Assembly (NCBI GenBank): GCA_037439785.1
Contig: JBBIVJ010000012.1
Coordinates: forward strand, 40,244-104,243
Reading direction: 5' to 3'
Source of the DNA: DSVZ01 sp037439785
GTDB taxonomy: Bacteria > Verrucomicrobiota > Verrucomicrobiia > Limisphaerales > J093
DNA length: 64,000 nucleotides
This document shows positions 54,877 through 64,000 of the stretch, piece by piece (position 1 is the stretch's first letter; the number at the start of each line of letters is the position of its first letter). The notes beneath the pieces are model-generated. The model did no database searches. It was not told the origin of the DNA and saw only the letters and a list, made by a program, of their open reading frames with translations. The position numbers were made by a program, and so were the translations under genes.

Positions 54877-56106
54877 ATGCCGCAACCCGAACGTTCCCTG
54901 CCCGCGCCTGCCGCCCGCCCCGCACGGCTGCTCTCGCTGGATGCGCTGCGGGGGCTGGACATGTTCTGGATCCTCGGCGCGGACGTCATCCTCTCGAGCC
55001 TGCACCGATTCCGGGACAACCCGGTCACGCGTTTCCTGGCCGGGCAGTTCGAGCACAAGGACTGGAAGGGGTTTGCCTTCTACGACCTGATCTTCCCGTT
55101 GTTCCTCTTCATTGTGGGGGTGTCGCTGGTCTTTTCCCTGAGCCGGCTGCAGGCCGAGCAGGGGCGGGGGGCGGCGCTGTGGCGGGTGCTCCGGCGGGGG
55201 GTGCTGTTGTACCTGCTGGGCGTGTTTTATTACGGCGGGTTGTCCAGGGAGTGGGCGGAGGTGCGGTGGCTGGGGGTGCTGCAGCGCATCGCCCTGTGCT
55301 ACCTGGTGGCGGGGGTGTTGTTCTGCCTGCTGCGCCCGCGGGCGCTGGCCGGGGTCTGCGCCGGGCTGCTGCTGGGCTACTGGGTGCTGATGGCGTGGGT
55401 GCCCTTCCCGGACGTGCGCCCCGAGCCGGGCGGGACGCTGAGCATCAGCCGCGAGACGGGCACCACCAACGTGGCCCAACTGCGGCTGGACTCGACGCAC
55501 CGGATTCGCGGCGTGTACCTCAAGGGCGTCAACCTGGCCAACTACGTGGACCAGCGCTGGCTGCCGGGCTACAAGTGGGACGGCACCTGGGACCCGGAAG
55601 GGCTGTTGAGCACCCTGCCCGCGGTGGCCACCTGCCTGCTGGGGGTCTTTGCCGGCCTGCTCCTGCGCGCCCCCGCCCCCGCCCCGCTCCGCAAAACCGC
55701 CTGGCTGCTGGCCACCGGCGCGGCGGCCGTGGCCCTGGGCTGGCTGTGGCACCTGCACTTTCCGGTGATCAAGAAAATCTGGACCTCCTCCTATGTGCTG
55801 GTGGCTGCCGGCTACAGCGCCTGGATGCTGGCGGCGTTTTATTACCTCATCGAAATCCGTGGCTGGCAGCGCTGGGCTCAACCGTTCGTCTGGATCGGCA
55901 TGAACCCCATCACCGTCTATCTGGCCCACCAGCTCGTGGACTTCTCCGACGTCGCCGCCCGCCTGGCCGGCGGCAGCGTCCGTGCCTGGCTCAACGCCCA
56001 CCTCACCGAAGGAGCCGGCGACCTGCTCCTGGCCGTGCTGACCCTGCTGACCGCCTTCGTCTTCTGCCGCTTCCTCTACCGCCGCCAGATTTTCCTGCGG
56101 GTCTGA
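54877..56106 (+). CDS. DUF5009/HGSNAT-like membrane acyltransferase
   Basis: 409 residues from ATG 54877. LLSLDALRGLDMFWILG at the start and FYDLIFPLFLFIVGVSLVFSL are hallmarks of the heparan-alpha-glucosaminide N-acetyltransferase-like / DUF5009 family, with about ten membrane segments and WIGMNPITVYLAHQLVDF near the end. Relatives move acetyl groups from cytosolic acetyl-CoA to sugars outside. The actual substrate is unknown; a role in glycan handling fits this bacterial group. Confidence 0.9.
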   Translation: MPQPERSLPAPAARPARLLSLDALRGLDMFWILGADVILSSLHRFRDNPVTRFLAGQFEHKDWKGFAFYDLIFPLFLFIVGVSLVFSLSRLQAEQGRGAALWRVLRRGVLLYLLGVFYYGGLSREWAEVRWLGVLQRIALCYLVAGVLFCLLRPRALAGVCAGLLLGYWVLMAWVPFPDVRPEPGGTLSISRETGTTNVAQLRLDSTHRIRGVYLKGVNLANYVDQRWLPGYKWDGTWDPEGLLSTLPAVATCLLGVFAGLLLRAPAPAPLRKTAWLLATGAAAVALGWLWHLHFPVIKKIWTSSYVLVAAGYSAWMLAAFYYLIEIRGWQRWAQPFVWIGMNPITVYLAHQLVDFSDVAARLAGGSVRAWLNAHLTEGAGDLLLAVLTLLTAFVFCRFLYRRQIFLRV

Positions 56107-56174
56107 GCGGCGGACTCCCGGGGCGAAGGGGGACGCACCGGCGCCGGCGGACACCCCGCGGTCGCCGCGACTAG

Positions 56175-57146
56175 TCAGCCCCCGCCGGCCAGGTGGCAGG
56201 CGACGGCGTGCCCCGGCCCAACCGGCCGCAATTCCGGCCGCTCGACGCGGCAGCGCGCCTCCGCGACGGGACAACGGGGATGAAACGGGCAGCCGGGAGG
56301 GGGATTCAGCGGTGAGGGCACCTCCCCGGGCAGGAGGATGCGCGCGCGCTTGCGGTCCGGGTCCACCACCGGCTGGGCAGAAATGAGGGTCTGGGTGTAG
56401 GGATGGCGGGGCGCGCGGCAAACCACCGGCGCCGGCCCGGCCTCGACGATCCGGCCCAGATACATGACCAGGATGCGCTGGCTGACGTGCTCGACCACCG
56501 CCAGGTCGTGTCCGATGAACAGGTAGCTCAGCCCGCGCGCGCGCTGGAGGTCCAGGAGGAGATTCACGATCTGCGCCTGGATCGAGACGTCCAGCGCGCT
56601 GACCGGCTCGTCGCAGACGATGAGCCGGGGCTCGACCGCCAGGGCCCGGGCGATGCCCACGCGTTGCCGCTGACCGCCACTCAGCTCGTGCGGGTAACGC
56701 GCGGCATGGCTGGGGTCCAACCCCACGTCCCGCAGCAGTTGCGCCACCCGCTCCCGGCGGGCGCGGGCATGCGGCGCCAGCCGGTGAATCTCCAGCGCCT
56801 CGCCGATGGCGGCCTCGACGGTCATGCGCGGGTCCAGGGCGTCGTAGGGGTTTTGAAACACCATCTGCAGCCGGCGCCGCCGCGCGCGCAGGGCGGCCCT
56901 GCGCAGGGAGGTGATGTCCTCGCCCTCGAGCAGGATGCGGCCGCGGGTCACGGAGGTCAGCCGCAGCACGGCGCGGCCCAGGGTGGTTTTGCCGCAGCCG
57001 CTCTCGCCCACCAGGCCGACGGTTTCGCCCGGCGCCAGGGTGAAGCTCACCTCGGTCACCGCGCGGACCCACTGTCGCGGCGGGCCGAACCAGCGCGTTT
57101 GCGCCGGGAAATGGACGGAAAGGTCCTGGACTTCGAGCAGGTTCAT
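56175..57146 (-). CDS. peptide ABC transporter ATP-binding protein (OppF/DppF type)
   Basis: 323 residues from ATG 57146. Walker A GLVGESGCGKTTLGRAVL, Q-loop MVFQNPYDALDPRM, signature ELSGGQRQRVGIARAL and Walker B LIVCDEPVSALDVSIQ are complete. The C-terminal oligopeptide-transporter domain has the cysteines of CPFHPRCPVAEARC. It would power peptide import with the DppD-type protein at 57637. Between the two lie hicB and hicA. No intact permease gene is adjacent. Confidence 0.93.
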   Translation of the reverse strand: MNLLEVQDLSVHFPAQTRWFGPPRQWVRAVTEVSFTLAPGETVGLVGESGCGKTTLGRAVLRLTSVTRGRILLEGEDITSLRRAALRARRRRLQMVFQNPYDALDPRMTVEAAIGEALEIHRLAPHARARRERVAQLLRDVGLDPSHAARYPHELSGGQRQRVGIARALAVEPRLIVCDEPVSALDVSIQAQIVNLLLDLQRARGLSYLFIGHDLAVVEHVSQRILVMYLGRIVEAGPAPVVCRAPRHPYTQTLISAQPVVDPDRKRARILLPGEVPSPLNPPPGCPFHPRCPVAEARCRVERPELRPVGPGHAVACHLAGGG

Positions 57147-57151
57147 GTCGG

Positions 57152-57367
57152 TCAGCGGGCGGCCAGGAACGCTTCCACGGTCAAGCCGGCCTGCTCGATC
57201 ACCCCCTTCAACGTACCGGGCTTCAAGGTGCGGTGCTGCGGAACCACCACCGTCCGGGTAGCCCGCTGCAGCACCACGTGCGAGCCGGTTTGCCGAAGCT
57301 CGACAAAGCCCAGCCGCTTCAGCACCCGCACGGCCTCGGGGCCGCGGACGTCGCGGGGCAGCTTCAC
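57152..57367 (-). CDS. hicA: HicA family mRNA interferase toxin
   Basis: 71 residues from GTG 57367 in a GTGA overlap with hicB. The dsRBD-like HicA fold is seen in LKRLGFVELRQTGSHVVLQ, with the catalytic His of GSHVVL, and VVVPQHRTLKPGTLKGVIEQAG. HicA cleaves mRNAs until bound by HicB. It ends only five bases before the ABC ATPase gene at 57146. Confidence 0.9.
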   Translation of the reverse strand: MKLPRDVRGPEAVRVLKRLGFVELRQTGSHVVLQRATRTVVVPQHRTLKPGTLKGVIEQAGLTVEAFLAAR

Positions 57368-57585
57368 GCCAGCGGCACCACGGGGTCTTCGACAAAGTGC
57401 AGACGTACCCGCTGCGGGCACGCGTCCGGGCCGAAGTAGGCCCTCACGGCGTCGGCGACCATCGCGTGCAGTTCCGCCAGCGTCTCACCCTGGGTGGTGA
57501 TGCCGCCGCCGGCCGGATCGTCCCAGCGGGCCACAAACCCGCCGGTCTCGGCGCAGGGCTCGACGCGAAACAGGAGGTCGTTCAT
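57364..57585 (-). CDS. hicB: HicB family antitoxin
   Basis: 73 residues from ATG 57585. Partial RNase-H-like HicB fold: GGFVARWDDPAGGGITTQGETLAELHAMV. It neutralises HicA. No C-terminal DNA-binding domain is visible, so autoregulation may rely on other features. The order hicB-hicA is the reverse of the common hicA-hicB. It has its own promoter-like site (57592-57621). Confidence 0.88.
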   Translation of the reverse strand: MNDLLFRVEPCAETGGFVARWDDPAGGGITTQGETLAELHAMVADAVRAYFGPDACPQRVRLHFVEDPVVPLA

Positions 57586-57591
57586 GACGGC

Positions 57592-57621
57592 AATGTGTCA
57601 GCTCTGCTGCCGTCGTGCCAG
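57592..57621 (-). promoter_or_regulatory. promoter of hicBA, probably leaderless
   Basis: Reverse strand CTGGCA (57621-57616), 18 bases, CACATT (57597-57592), six bases, then ATG 57585. It lies between the dppD-type gene and hicB, giving the toxin-antitoxin pair independent expression. Confidence 0.35.
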
Positions 57622-57636
57622 CCAGGAAACCCGCCT

Positions 57637-58641
57637 TCATCGTGCGACCTCCGGCAGGGCCGGTTGGTTTTGCGGCGGTTCCAGCCGGGCATAAGGGCAG
57701 CGGACCTGGCGACCACCGGGCGCCTCCAGCAGCACGGGGTGCGCGCTCGCGCAATCCTCGCGCCGCTCCGGGCACCGCGGATGAAACCGGCAACCACCCG
57801 GCCACGCGCCCGGCGTGGGCACCACGCCAGGGATGGCGCGCAGCCGCTCCTGGCCGGCGCCCAGGTGGGGGACCGCGTCCAGCAGGGCCCGCGTGTAAGG
57901 GTGGGCGGGAGCCCGCAACACTTCGCGGGCCGGCCCGGTTTCCACGATCTGGCCGGCATACATCACCGCCACGCGATCGGCCAGGTCGCCCACCAGGCCG
58001 AGGTTGTGGGTGATGAGGAGGATGCTCATGCCCAGGGTGCGGCGCAGTTCGGCCAGCAGTTCGATGATCTGCGCCTGGATGGTCACGTCCAGCGCGGTGG
58101 TGGGCTCGTCGGCCACCAGCAGTTTCGGGTTCGGCGCCAGGGCCAGGGCAATCATCACCCGCTGCTGCATGCCGCCGGACAGTTCGTGCGGGTAACAGCG
58201 GGCGCGGACCTCGGGCGCGGGAATCTGCACCAGCCGCAGCAGCCGCAGCACCTCCGCGTCCGTCGCCGCCTCCGGCCGGTGCAGGCGCAGGCATTCCTTG
58301 ATCTGCGCGCCGATGCGCATCACGGGGTTCAACGCCGCGCCGGCTTCCTGGAAGACGTAGCTGACCACCCCGCCCCGGACGCGACGCAGTTCGTCCGGGG
58401 ACAGGCCCAGCACGCGGCGGCCCTCCAGCCGGATGTCGCCCCCGGCGATGACCGCCGGGGGGCCGGGCAGGAGCCGGGCGATGGCCAGGGCGGTCAGGCT
58501 CTTGCCGCTGCCACTTTCGCCCACCAGGGCCAGACTCCGGCCGGCCTCGATTCTCAGCGACACCCCGTCCACCACCCGCAGCGGCGGCGCGCCGTCGCGG
58601 CGAAACTCGATCGTCAGGTCTTCCAGCTCGAGCAGATTCAT
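57637..58641 (-). CDS. peptide ABC transporter ATP-binding protein (OppD/DppD type)
   Basis: 334 residues from ATG 58641. Walker A LVGESGSGKSLTALAIA, signature ELSGGMQQRVMIALAL and Walker B LLVADEPTTALDVTIQ are intact, and the C-terminal oligopeptide domain has CRFHPRCPERREDC. It pairs with the OppF/DppF-type protein at 56175. Only 12 bases upstream lies the stop of a broken permease fragment. Unless permeases are supplied from elsewhere, these ATPases may be orphaned. Confidence 0.93.
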   Translation of the reverse strand: MNLLELEDLTIEFRRDGAPPLRVVDGVSLRIEAGRSLALVGESGSGKSLTALAIARLLPGPPAVIAGGDIRLEGRRVLGLSPDELRRVRGGVVSYVFQEAGAALNPVMRIGAQIKECLRLHRPEAATDAEVLRLLRLVQIPAPEVRARCYPHELSGGMQQRVMIALALAPNPKLLVADEPTTALDVTIQAQIIELLAELRRTLGMSILLITHNLGLVGDLADRVAVMYAGQIVETGPAREVLRAPAHPYTRALLDAVPHLGAGQERLRAIPGVVPTPGAWPGGCRFHPRCPERREDCASAHPVLLEAPGGRQVRCPYARLEPPQNQPALPEVAR

Positions 58642-58653
58642 CGCTCGCGGAGA

Positions 58654-58832
58654 TTACACGCTCGCCCGGATGCGCGGGTCCAGCCAGCGGTAAAGGACGT
58701 CCATCGCCCAATGGCCGCGACGACCAGCGTGGCGCTGAACAGCACCGTGTCCGGGATCATCGGGATGTCCCGGTTGAACACCCTCCGCACTGCCCACAGG
58801 CCGATGCCCACCAGCACCAAGACATTCTCAGT
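58654..58832 (-). pseudogene. remnant of a peptide ABC transporter permease
   Basis: Reverse-strand reading TENVLVLVGIGLWAVRRVFNR, then DTVLFSATLVVAA, then after a one-base shift MDVLYRWLDPRIRASV and a stop at 58654. This matches the C-terminal 55-60 residues of a DppB/OppB-type permease (ENxFxxPGxG...VFNRD...DVLYxWLDPRIR). The rest of the gene is missing; sequence upstream of 58832 shows no membrane segments. Confidence 0.65.
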
Positions 58833-58910
58833 GAAGGCCGCTGCGACCGGGTCGCAAGAGGGTACCGGCTGTGGTTAAGGGGGCGATCGCGATCACCTTG
58901 GGTGGGATGC

Positions 58911-61900
58911 TTAATCACACTCTTTCAGGAGGGCTGGCCTGGCTGAAAGGGGCGGCGGAGGGGTTGCCGCTGCCTGCGAACGGGGGCCGGGTCGGGTCGG
59001 GGACGGAGCGCCTGCGCGGATCAGCGCAGCCGGAAGTAACGAGCGTTGGCGGTCCCCAGGGGCAGGTCCAGGACCCCGGCGTTCCCGGTCAGGACCACGG
59101 CCTGGACATCGGTCCAGAGCGGGGTTCCCTCGAGGCTGAGGGTGGTCTGGAGTTGGTAGACCGTTTGGGGAAAGCCGTAAACGGTCAGGCGGAGCTGGCG
59201 CGGGGTGTGGCGTGAGGCATCGAGCAGGGGTTCGACCTCGATTACGAAGACGCGCCCGCCCAGACCTGCGGCGTTGAGCAGGGCCTCGCCGCCGAGGCGA
59301 TACCCCGCCACCCCGGCCACCCCCAGGCGGGCGATGGAGGAACGACCGGCAGGGGCGGTCCAGAAGTGCAGATGTCCAATGGTTCGTTCTCCGCTGCGGA
59401 GCCGGGCCGGATCGAATTCGAGGTGGGCGCGGAAGCGGTTTCCGCCCTGGGGGTTGGAGGGCGACGGCCGCGATTTCCCCGGTCGCGGGCGCCAGGTCAA
59501 GGTCGGCGAGGTGCGAATCGTCGCTTTCGAGTTCGAATTCGAGCCGGAGGAGGTCGGCGCCGGAATCCAGGATCAGCGGGACCGAGCCAAAGTGGCCCGC
59601 GACGACGTGCGTCGAGCCCAGGCTGAGGCGGAAGTCACTGCGCGTGTCGCGCACGGTGATGTTGAAGGTCCGGCTCGTCGAGAGGGGTGGCGTGCCGTCG
59701 TCGGTGACGCGGATTTCGACGCGGTAGGTCAGGCCGCCTTGGAAGGGGGTCGGTTCCCAGGCGAACACCCCCGAGACCGGGTCCAACACCGCCCCGACCG
59801 GTGCGCCCGGCCCGAGCGAGAAGCGGAGGTTCTGTCGGGGCAGGTCGGCGTCGAAGGCGCGGTTGGTGGTGACCAGGAGGCGGCCTTCGGGGACCGTCCG
59901 ATCGGGGAGGGGATCCAGAGCGGGCGCGGAGTTGGAATCCGCCACGGTGACGGTGACGGTGCGGGAGGCGCCGAGTCGGGGGGCGCCGTGGTCCAGCACT
60001 TCGACGGTGAGGCGATGGGTGGCGGGGCCGCTGGCCGGGCCGGTAACCCAGGTGATGCGGCCGGTGAAGGGGTGGATCACGATACCGGGCGGCCGGTTGG
60101 TGTTGAGGCTGAAGACGAGGGCATCGCCGTCGGGATCGCGGGCGAGCGGCTGGACCTCGAGGGTTTCTCCTTCGCGGAGGACCTGATCGGGGATGGGGTC
60201 GAGCACCGGACTGCGGTTGACGCGGGTGACCCTGGTGCGGGCGTCGGGGGCCGGCGGTTCGGATTCGCGGTTGCCGGCGGCGTCGGTGGCCACGCTGTAG
60301 AAGGCGTAGGTCTTGCCGAGCGCGCCCTGATAGACCGCGTTGCGGTCGAAGCTCTCCCGCTGCCAGTGGGTGAAGGGATCGTCGGCGAAGACGTTGCGTT
60401 GGTGGAAGTATTTCCCCGCAAGAGCGGGGCTGGGGAACACCGTGATCGCGGCCGGAGCGAGCGGGACATTGAGTTGCAGCCCGACCTGGCGATAGCGCAG
60501 GCGGCCGCTGATGAGGAATTCCTCCGGGCCGGCGGTGGCGGCTTCCGTGGTGGGGATCAGGAGCCAGTTCCCCTTGCCGGTGGCGCCGCCCGCCAGTGTG
60601 CCGGTCCCGTCCACGGCGCTGAGGCCGGACAACTGGGGCGGATGCACGGCGAAGAGGGTGGACGCGTCATCCCCGTTGCGGCGGCGGATCAATACCTCGA
60701 CCGCGACCTGCTCGAGGGGGTCGGGGAGTGCGTTCTCGATGATGAGGGCGGCGGTGAACGCGTCGCGGGTGCTCACGAGTTCCTGCTCGAGGCGCAAGCG
60801 CACGTGGGCGCAGACCCCGCCACTGTCGCCTTCGCCCAGAAACCGGACAATGTCCGCGCCGCCGCCGGCGGTGGGGCCGCAACTTTGGGCAAGGCCGATG
60901 ACGCATTCGACCGCGTCAATGGCCTTGTTCAGGCCGCTGAGTTCGGCGCCCAGGGCTTCGGCGCAGGTCAAGCCGGCCTTGGTGCAGTCCCAGGCGGCGC
61001 CGGCGGACAGGTCCTCGGGCGGGTGACTGGCGCAACCGTAGAGGTCCTTCAGGCAATCCAACGCGTCGGGGATGACCAGATCAACCAGGCAGTTGAGGAT
61101 GGCGAGCAGGCAGGGATCGCAGGAGCGGATCGAAGCGCTGCTGCCCGAACTCCCGCCGCCGCCGCCACCGCCGCCGCCGCCGCTACCACCGCTTGCGCCG
61201 CCACCCCAGCTGCCACCACCGCCGCCGCCGCAGCCACTTCCGCCAGCGTTGACAATCGCGATGGGGGCGTTGCCGCCGACATTGTTGTCGCCGCAGAGCA
61301 GTTGCCAGTTCAGGTTGGCCCCGACACTGCAACCGCCGCCGCCGGAGTGGAGGGCGGGACCCGCGAGCGCGGCGAGACCACCCGGGTTGTTTCGGGTGCG
61401 CCGGATCAGGAGCGGCACGGTCAGCGTGCTGCGGGCCGGCAGATCGCCCAGCGCTTCGATGAGCGGCTGGAAGGACCAGTCCGGGTGGGTGCCGAAGTTG
61501 AGCCGGGCCTTCTGGGCGGCCACCAGTCCGTGGTTCGTGATGCGCAGCTCGACCTGTGTGACGTCGGCGGTGTACTCGGAAAGATCCAGGAGCGCGGGGT
61601 CCACCGTGACGACCGGCATCGGCACAAACGCTTCAAACACGGTCTCGATGGTGATCCGGGTGCGGTCCTCGATTTCCGTGGGAACCACGGTCCAGATGTA
61701 GCGGACGGCTTCGCGAGGCAGGAAGGTCACGACGTTCGTTTCGAACCCGGCGGTCACGAGGCCGATGTCGCGGTAGCCGCGGTGTTGATCCGCTTTGACC
61801 TCGATCTGGTAGAAGCCCTCGGGGAGCTGGCGGACCACCCATTCGCCCCGGGCATCGGTGACGCCCTGGCCGACGCTTTCCTCGCTCACGGCGTCGCGCA

Positions 61901-61922
61901 GGGTGACGGCCGCGCCGGACAC
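58911..61922 (-). pseudogene. C-terminal fragment of a large Calx-beta/CARDB surface protein, frameshifted
   Basis: Open from about 61940 downwards. It contains a carboxypeptidase-regulatory-like piece (GVTDARGEWVVRQLPEG), a Gly-rich hinge, a Cys-rich helical module (CDPCLLAILNCLVDL, DCTKAGLTCAEALG), and cadherin/He-PIG-type repeats (PVLDPIPDQVLREGETL, PALDPLPDRTVPEG). At about 59465 a five-C run shifts the frame; the true C-terminal domain continues in the other frame (GGNRFRAHLEFDPARLRSG) and ends ANARYFRLR at 59021. The portion 58911-59020 is read-through. Same gene as the two fragments upstream (61941-64000). Confidence 0.7.
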
Positions 61923-61940
61923 CTTGGGCGCCCCTTCGGC

Positions 61941-62264
61941 TTAGTAGGTGTATTCGTCCACGGCGGTGAGGCGCAGATCCCCCTTCGCCTCGGACAGGGC
62001 GCGGAACGTGAAGGGGACGTTGACCGTGCTCCCCGGGGTGGACACGACGAGATGGCCTTCGTAATTGCCGAGCGACAGGTCGGCGGCGGGCGTGAGTTGG
62101 AGCGTGACGCGGTTGGTCGCACCCGGGGTGATCGCCGGCAGGGGATTGGGGGAAGCCACACGCAACCAGGGCAGGGCCGGCAGCGCCACCTGGACGGGAC
62201 CGGAAACCGCGCCGCCCTCGTTGATGACGTCAAAGCTGACCAGCGCCTGACCGCCGACCTTCAT
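61941..62264 (-). pseudogene. middle fragment of the same surface-protein gene
   Basis: MKVGGQALVSFDVINEGG and WLRVASPNPLPAITPG continue the CARDB/Ig-type domains of the upstream fragment in another frame. A TAA at 61941-61943 stops it in the same frame in which sequence homologous to the next fragment continues (VDEYTY-stop-AEGAPKVSGAA). Confidence 0.65.
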
Positions 62265-64000
62265 GCCGGCTTGCAGTTCGGTGGGCGCACGACCAGGCGG
62301 GGTTGCGCCGACGCCACCGTGAGGGGCAGGGAGAGATCGAGGCGGGCCCCCTCGGTGGTGGTGACGCGCAACACGATCGTGCCCTGGCCGGCTGACCCGG
62401 CGCCAGCCGCCAGGGCGAAGCCGAGCGGGATGGCGCCCATCCCGGGCAGGCGATTGCCTTCGGGCAACGAGGTGGTCACCTGGACGTTGGGGAGGTTGCT
62501 GACCACGGTCACCGTCAAGCCGGTCAGCGGCACGTCGCCCAGATTCTCGAGCAACACCCGCCCGGCCAGGCTGCCGGGCTCGTTGAGCCGGAGAGGTTCG
62601 ACCGTCCCGGCGCGCATTCCGTGGAGGGTGAAACTGTCTTGGATCGGCGCGGAGGTGCGTCCGGGGTGTGCCGCGCCGATTTCGTAGAGCCCCGCTTCGC
62701 CGGGCAAGGGCCGGAAGGTTGCGGTGAAGCGGCCTTGATCGTCCGTGATGGCGGAGATGATCCGTTTGGTGCCGCGCACGGCGAGGTGGATATTGACGAG
62801 CACAAACGGGGCGGGACCACCCGAGGCGGTTTTCAGCGCGGTACCACGCAAGGTGACCGGGGTGCCGGCCGGAGCCGCGTCCACGTCGGCGTTGACGCTC
62901 GGCTGATAGGCCTCGATCACGCGCAGGGGCTGGCTCGAGAGGCCGGTATTGTTGTCCTCGAGGGCTTCGGCGATTTGGTTGGCGGTGTCGGTGGTGGCCA
63001 CGATCCAGTAATCGCCCGGCACTTGCGGGAGCCGGATCTGGCGCGTCTGGCCGAAGTACTGGCCAACGGGAAGCGTGCCATTGAAGACGGTCTCGATCAG
63101 GAGCTGGTCGTCGCCGGGGGCGGGGTCGGAGGAGAGCGACACGCGGGTGACCCAGTTGGTGTCGGCGGGGGCCAGCCCCTGGTTGAGGACGCGGTATCCG
63201 ACGTTGATGAACGACTCAGTCTCGGCCGTGGCGGGGAGGGTGAGCCCGGTGACCATCAGGTCGGGCCGGTTCCCATCGGTCACCGTCACGGTGGCCTGGC
63301 CGCTGGTGTAGCCGGCAGCGGAGGCGGTGATCACGACGCGCTGATTGCCGTCAGGCATGCGGTCGTCGAAGGTGGTGAGCGAGACGGTGTTGCTGGTCTG
63401 GTTCGCCGCGAGGGTGAGGCGGGGGGGCACGGTGGCTTCGGTGGGATCGCTGCTGGTCAGGGCGACCGTGATCGCGGGGCCGTTGGCCACGTTGCGGGAG
63501 ACGGTGACGGTGGTGGCTTGCGGCAATCCCTCGGCAAGCAGGTCGCGGCCCGGCGCCACACTACTCAAGGCCGGGCCATCATCGTCAGTGATCGCGAGCG
63601 TGCGCGGCTCGCTCTGGGCCACAATGATCCCCGAGGTGGTGGCTTCGGCAAAGGCCTGGAGCACGGCCTGGCGCGAGCCGTCCACCATGGCGTTGTTCAC
63701 GGGCGTCAACGGGACGCTGACCTGCGCCTGACCCGCCGGGATGAGGACGCGCCCGGGAACCGTCAAGGCCGCGGGGTTCGAATTGTGCAGGGACACGCTC
63801 AGGGAACGCAGGCTGGCCAGACCACGCGAGAGGGTGGCGGTCGTGGCGGCCGACCCCGCGGCTTCGCTGATGGTGTCCGTGGCCAGGGTCAACGAGAACG
63901 CGGGCAGATCGTCGTCGTTGATGGTGAACGCCGCGGCGGCGGGTTGATAACCTGTCGCCGAAGCCTGGACGCTGACCTGACGTGGCGGTTCGACCAGGGT
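62261..64000 (-). pseudogene. upstream fragment of the Calx-beta/CARDB surface protein, cut by window edge
   Basis: Open from the right edge of the window, so the N-terminus is outside. Repeated Calx-beta-like units (FTINDDDLPAFSLTLA, SEAAGSAATTATLSRG, LAITDDDGPALSS) are followed by a CARDB-like domain (PDLMVTGLTLP, WVTRVSLSSDPAPGDDQLL) and a domain with VTLRGTALKTASGG. These units are beta-sandwiches of exported adhesins. At about 62290 a base appears to be missing in a C-run (VVRP, then TELQAGMKVGG in the other frame), which breaks the frame and ends this reading at PNCKPA. Confidence 0.7.

Noticed and set aside
61130..61240. CCG/CCA-rich run that looks like a repeat array
   Set aside because: It encodes the Gly/Ser-rich hinge of the reverse-strand protein, not a CRISPR or intergenic repeat.
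59205..62687. Forward frame of 1,160 codons in the right-hand region
   Set aside because: It spans the damaged reverse-strand surface-protein gene and shows no domain; openness follows from the codon bias of the opposite strand.

Overview
The window is about 70% G+C by eye and gene-dense. It looks like a chromosomal piece of a Verrucomicrobiota bacterium, most likely from the Limisphaerales/Pedosphaerales side. The clues are prepilin-type N-terminal proteins of the AFTLVELL kind with a C-terminal 'DGH' motif, Tat-exported Gfo/Idh/MocA and aldo/keto reductase proteins, a small 'HPCPLCK' exported protein, large exported beta-rich proteins, and mosaic intergenic repeats with heptanucleotide arrays. 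The phylum call is inference from gene content; no 16S rRNA gene lies in the window.

Layout. 1-11 kb: the 5' part of an OPT-family peptide transporter gene (reverse), exported and prepilin-type proteins, a SAM hydroxide adenosyltransferase, a decayed SGNH hydrolase gene, thioredoxin, dprA, a DUF481 outer-membrane protein and a Tat-secreted oxidoreductase. 11-15 kb (reverse): rhomboid protease, CbpA/CbpM co-chaperone pair, CBS-containing site-2 protease and a host-attachment-family protein, a plausible proteostasis cluster. 15-22 kb (reverse): aldo/keto reductase, then two exported proteins, one of 1,531 residues with a 22-residue C-terminal repeat. 22-29 kb: uvrA, a very large TPR protein, carA (reverse). 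29.2-30.4 kb: a repeat island around tRNA-Gly(GCC).

31.6-40.2 kb is the most interesting part. Eight forward genes overlap by 1-4 bases or are 2 bases apart, so they are one translationally coupled operon. They encode a GcvH-like lipoyl carrier, a G3E (CobW-type) GTPase, an HdrA-N-like cysteine protein, a ferredoxin-type 4Fe-4S protein, a radical SAM enzyme, a DUF116-polyprenyl synthetase fusion, a prenyltransferase-type alpha/alpha-barrel protein and a squalene-hopene-cyclase-like protein with a DxDD motif. A cysteine desulfurase gene is divergent from it. I read this as a candidate undescribed isoprenoid pathway tied to a lipoyl/Fe-S redox module.

40-51 kb holds housekeeping genes (infA, TonB-ExbB-ExbD, a TSUP transporter, a cytidylate-kinase-like protein, rpoZ, smpB, tmk, ribE, ribD, an SDR and a ROK kinase). 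51-54.5 kb has a radical SAM/glycosyltransferase pair and a SIS-domain protein. 54.6-58.8 kb has a DUF5009-type membrane acyltransferase and a peptide ABC-transporter locus that keeps two ATPase genes, carries a hicBA toxin-antitoxin pair between them, and has only a broken tail of the permease gene. 59-64 kb is a large Calx-beta/CARDB surface-protein gene broken by two frameshifts and a stop codon; it runs off the right edge.

Promoters. Many genes have a -10-like hexamer only 6-9 bases before the start codon, with a -35-like TTG-type hexamer 16-18 bases further up. This suggests that leaderless mRNAs are common in this organism.
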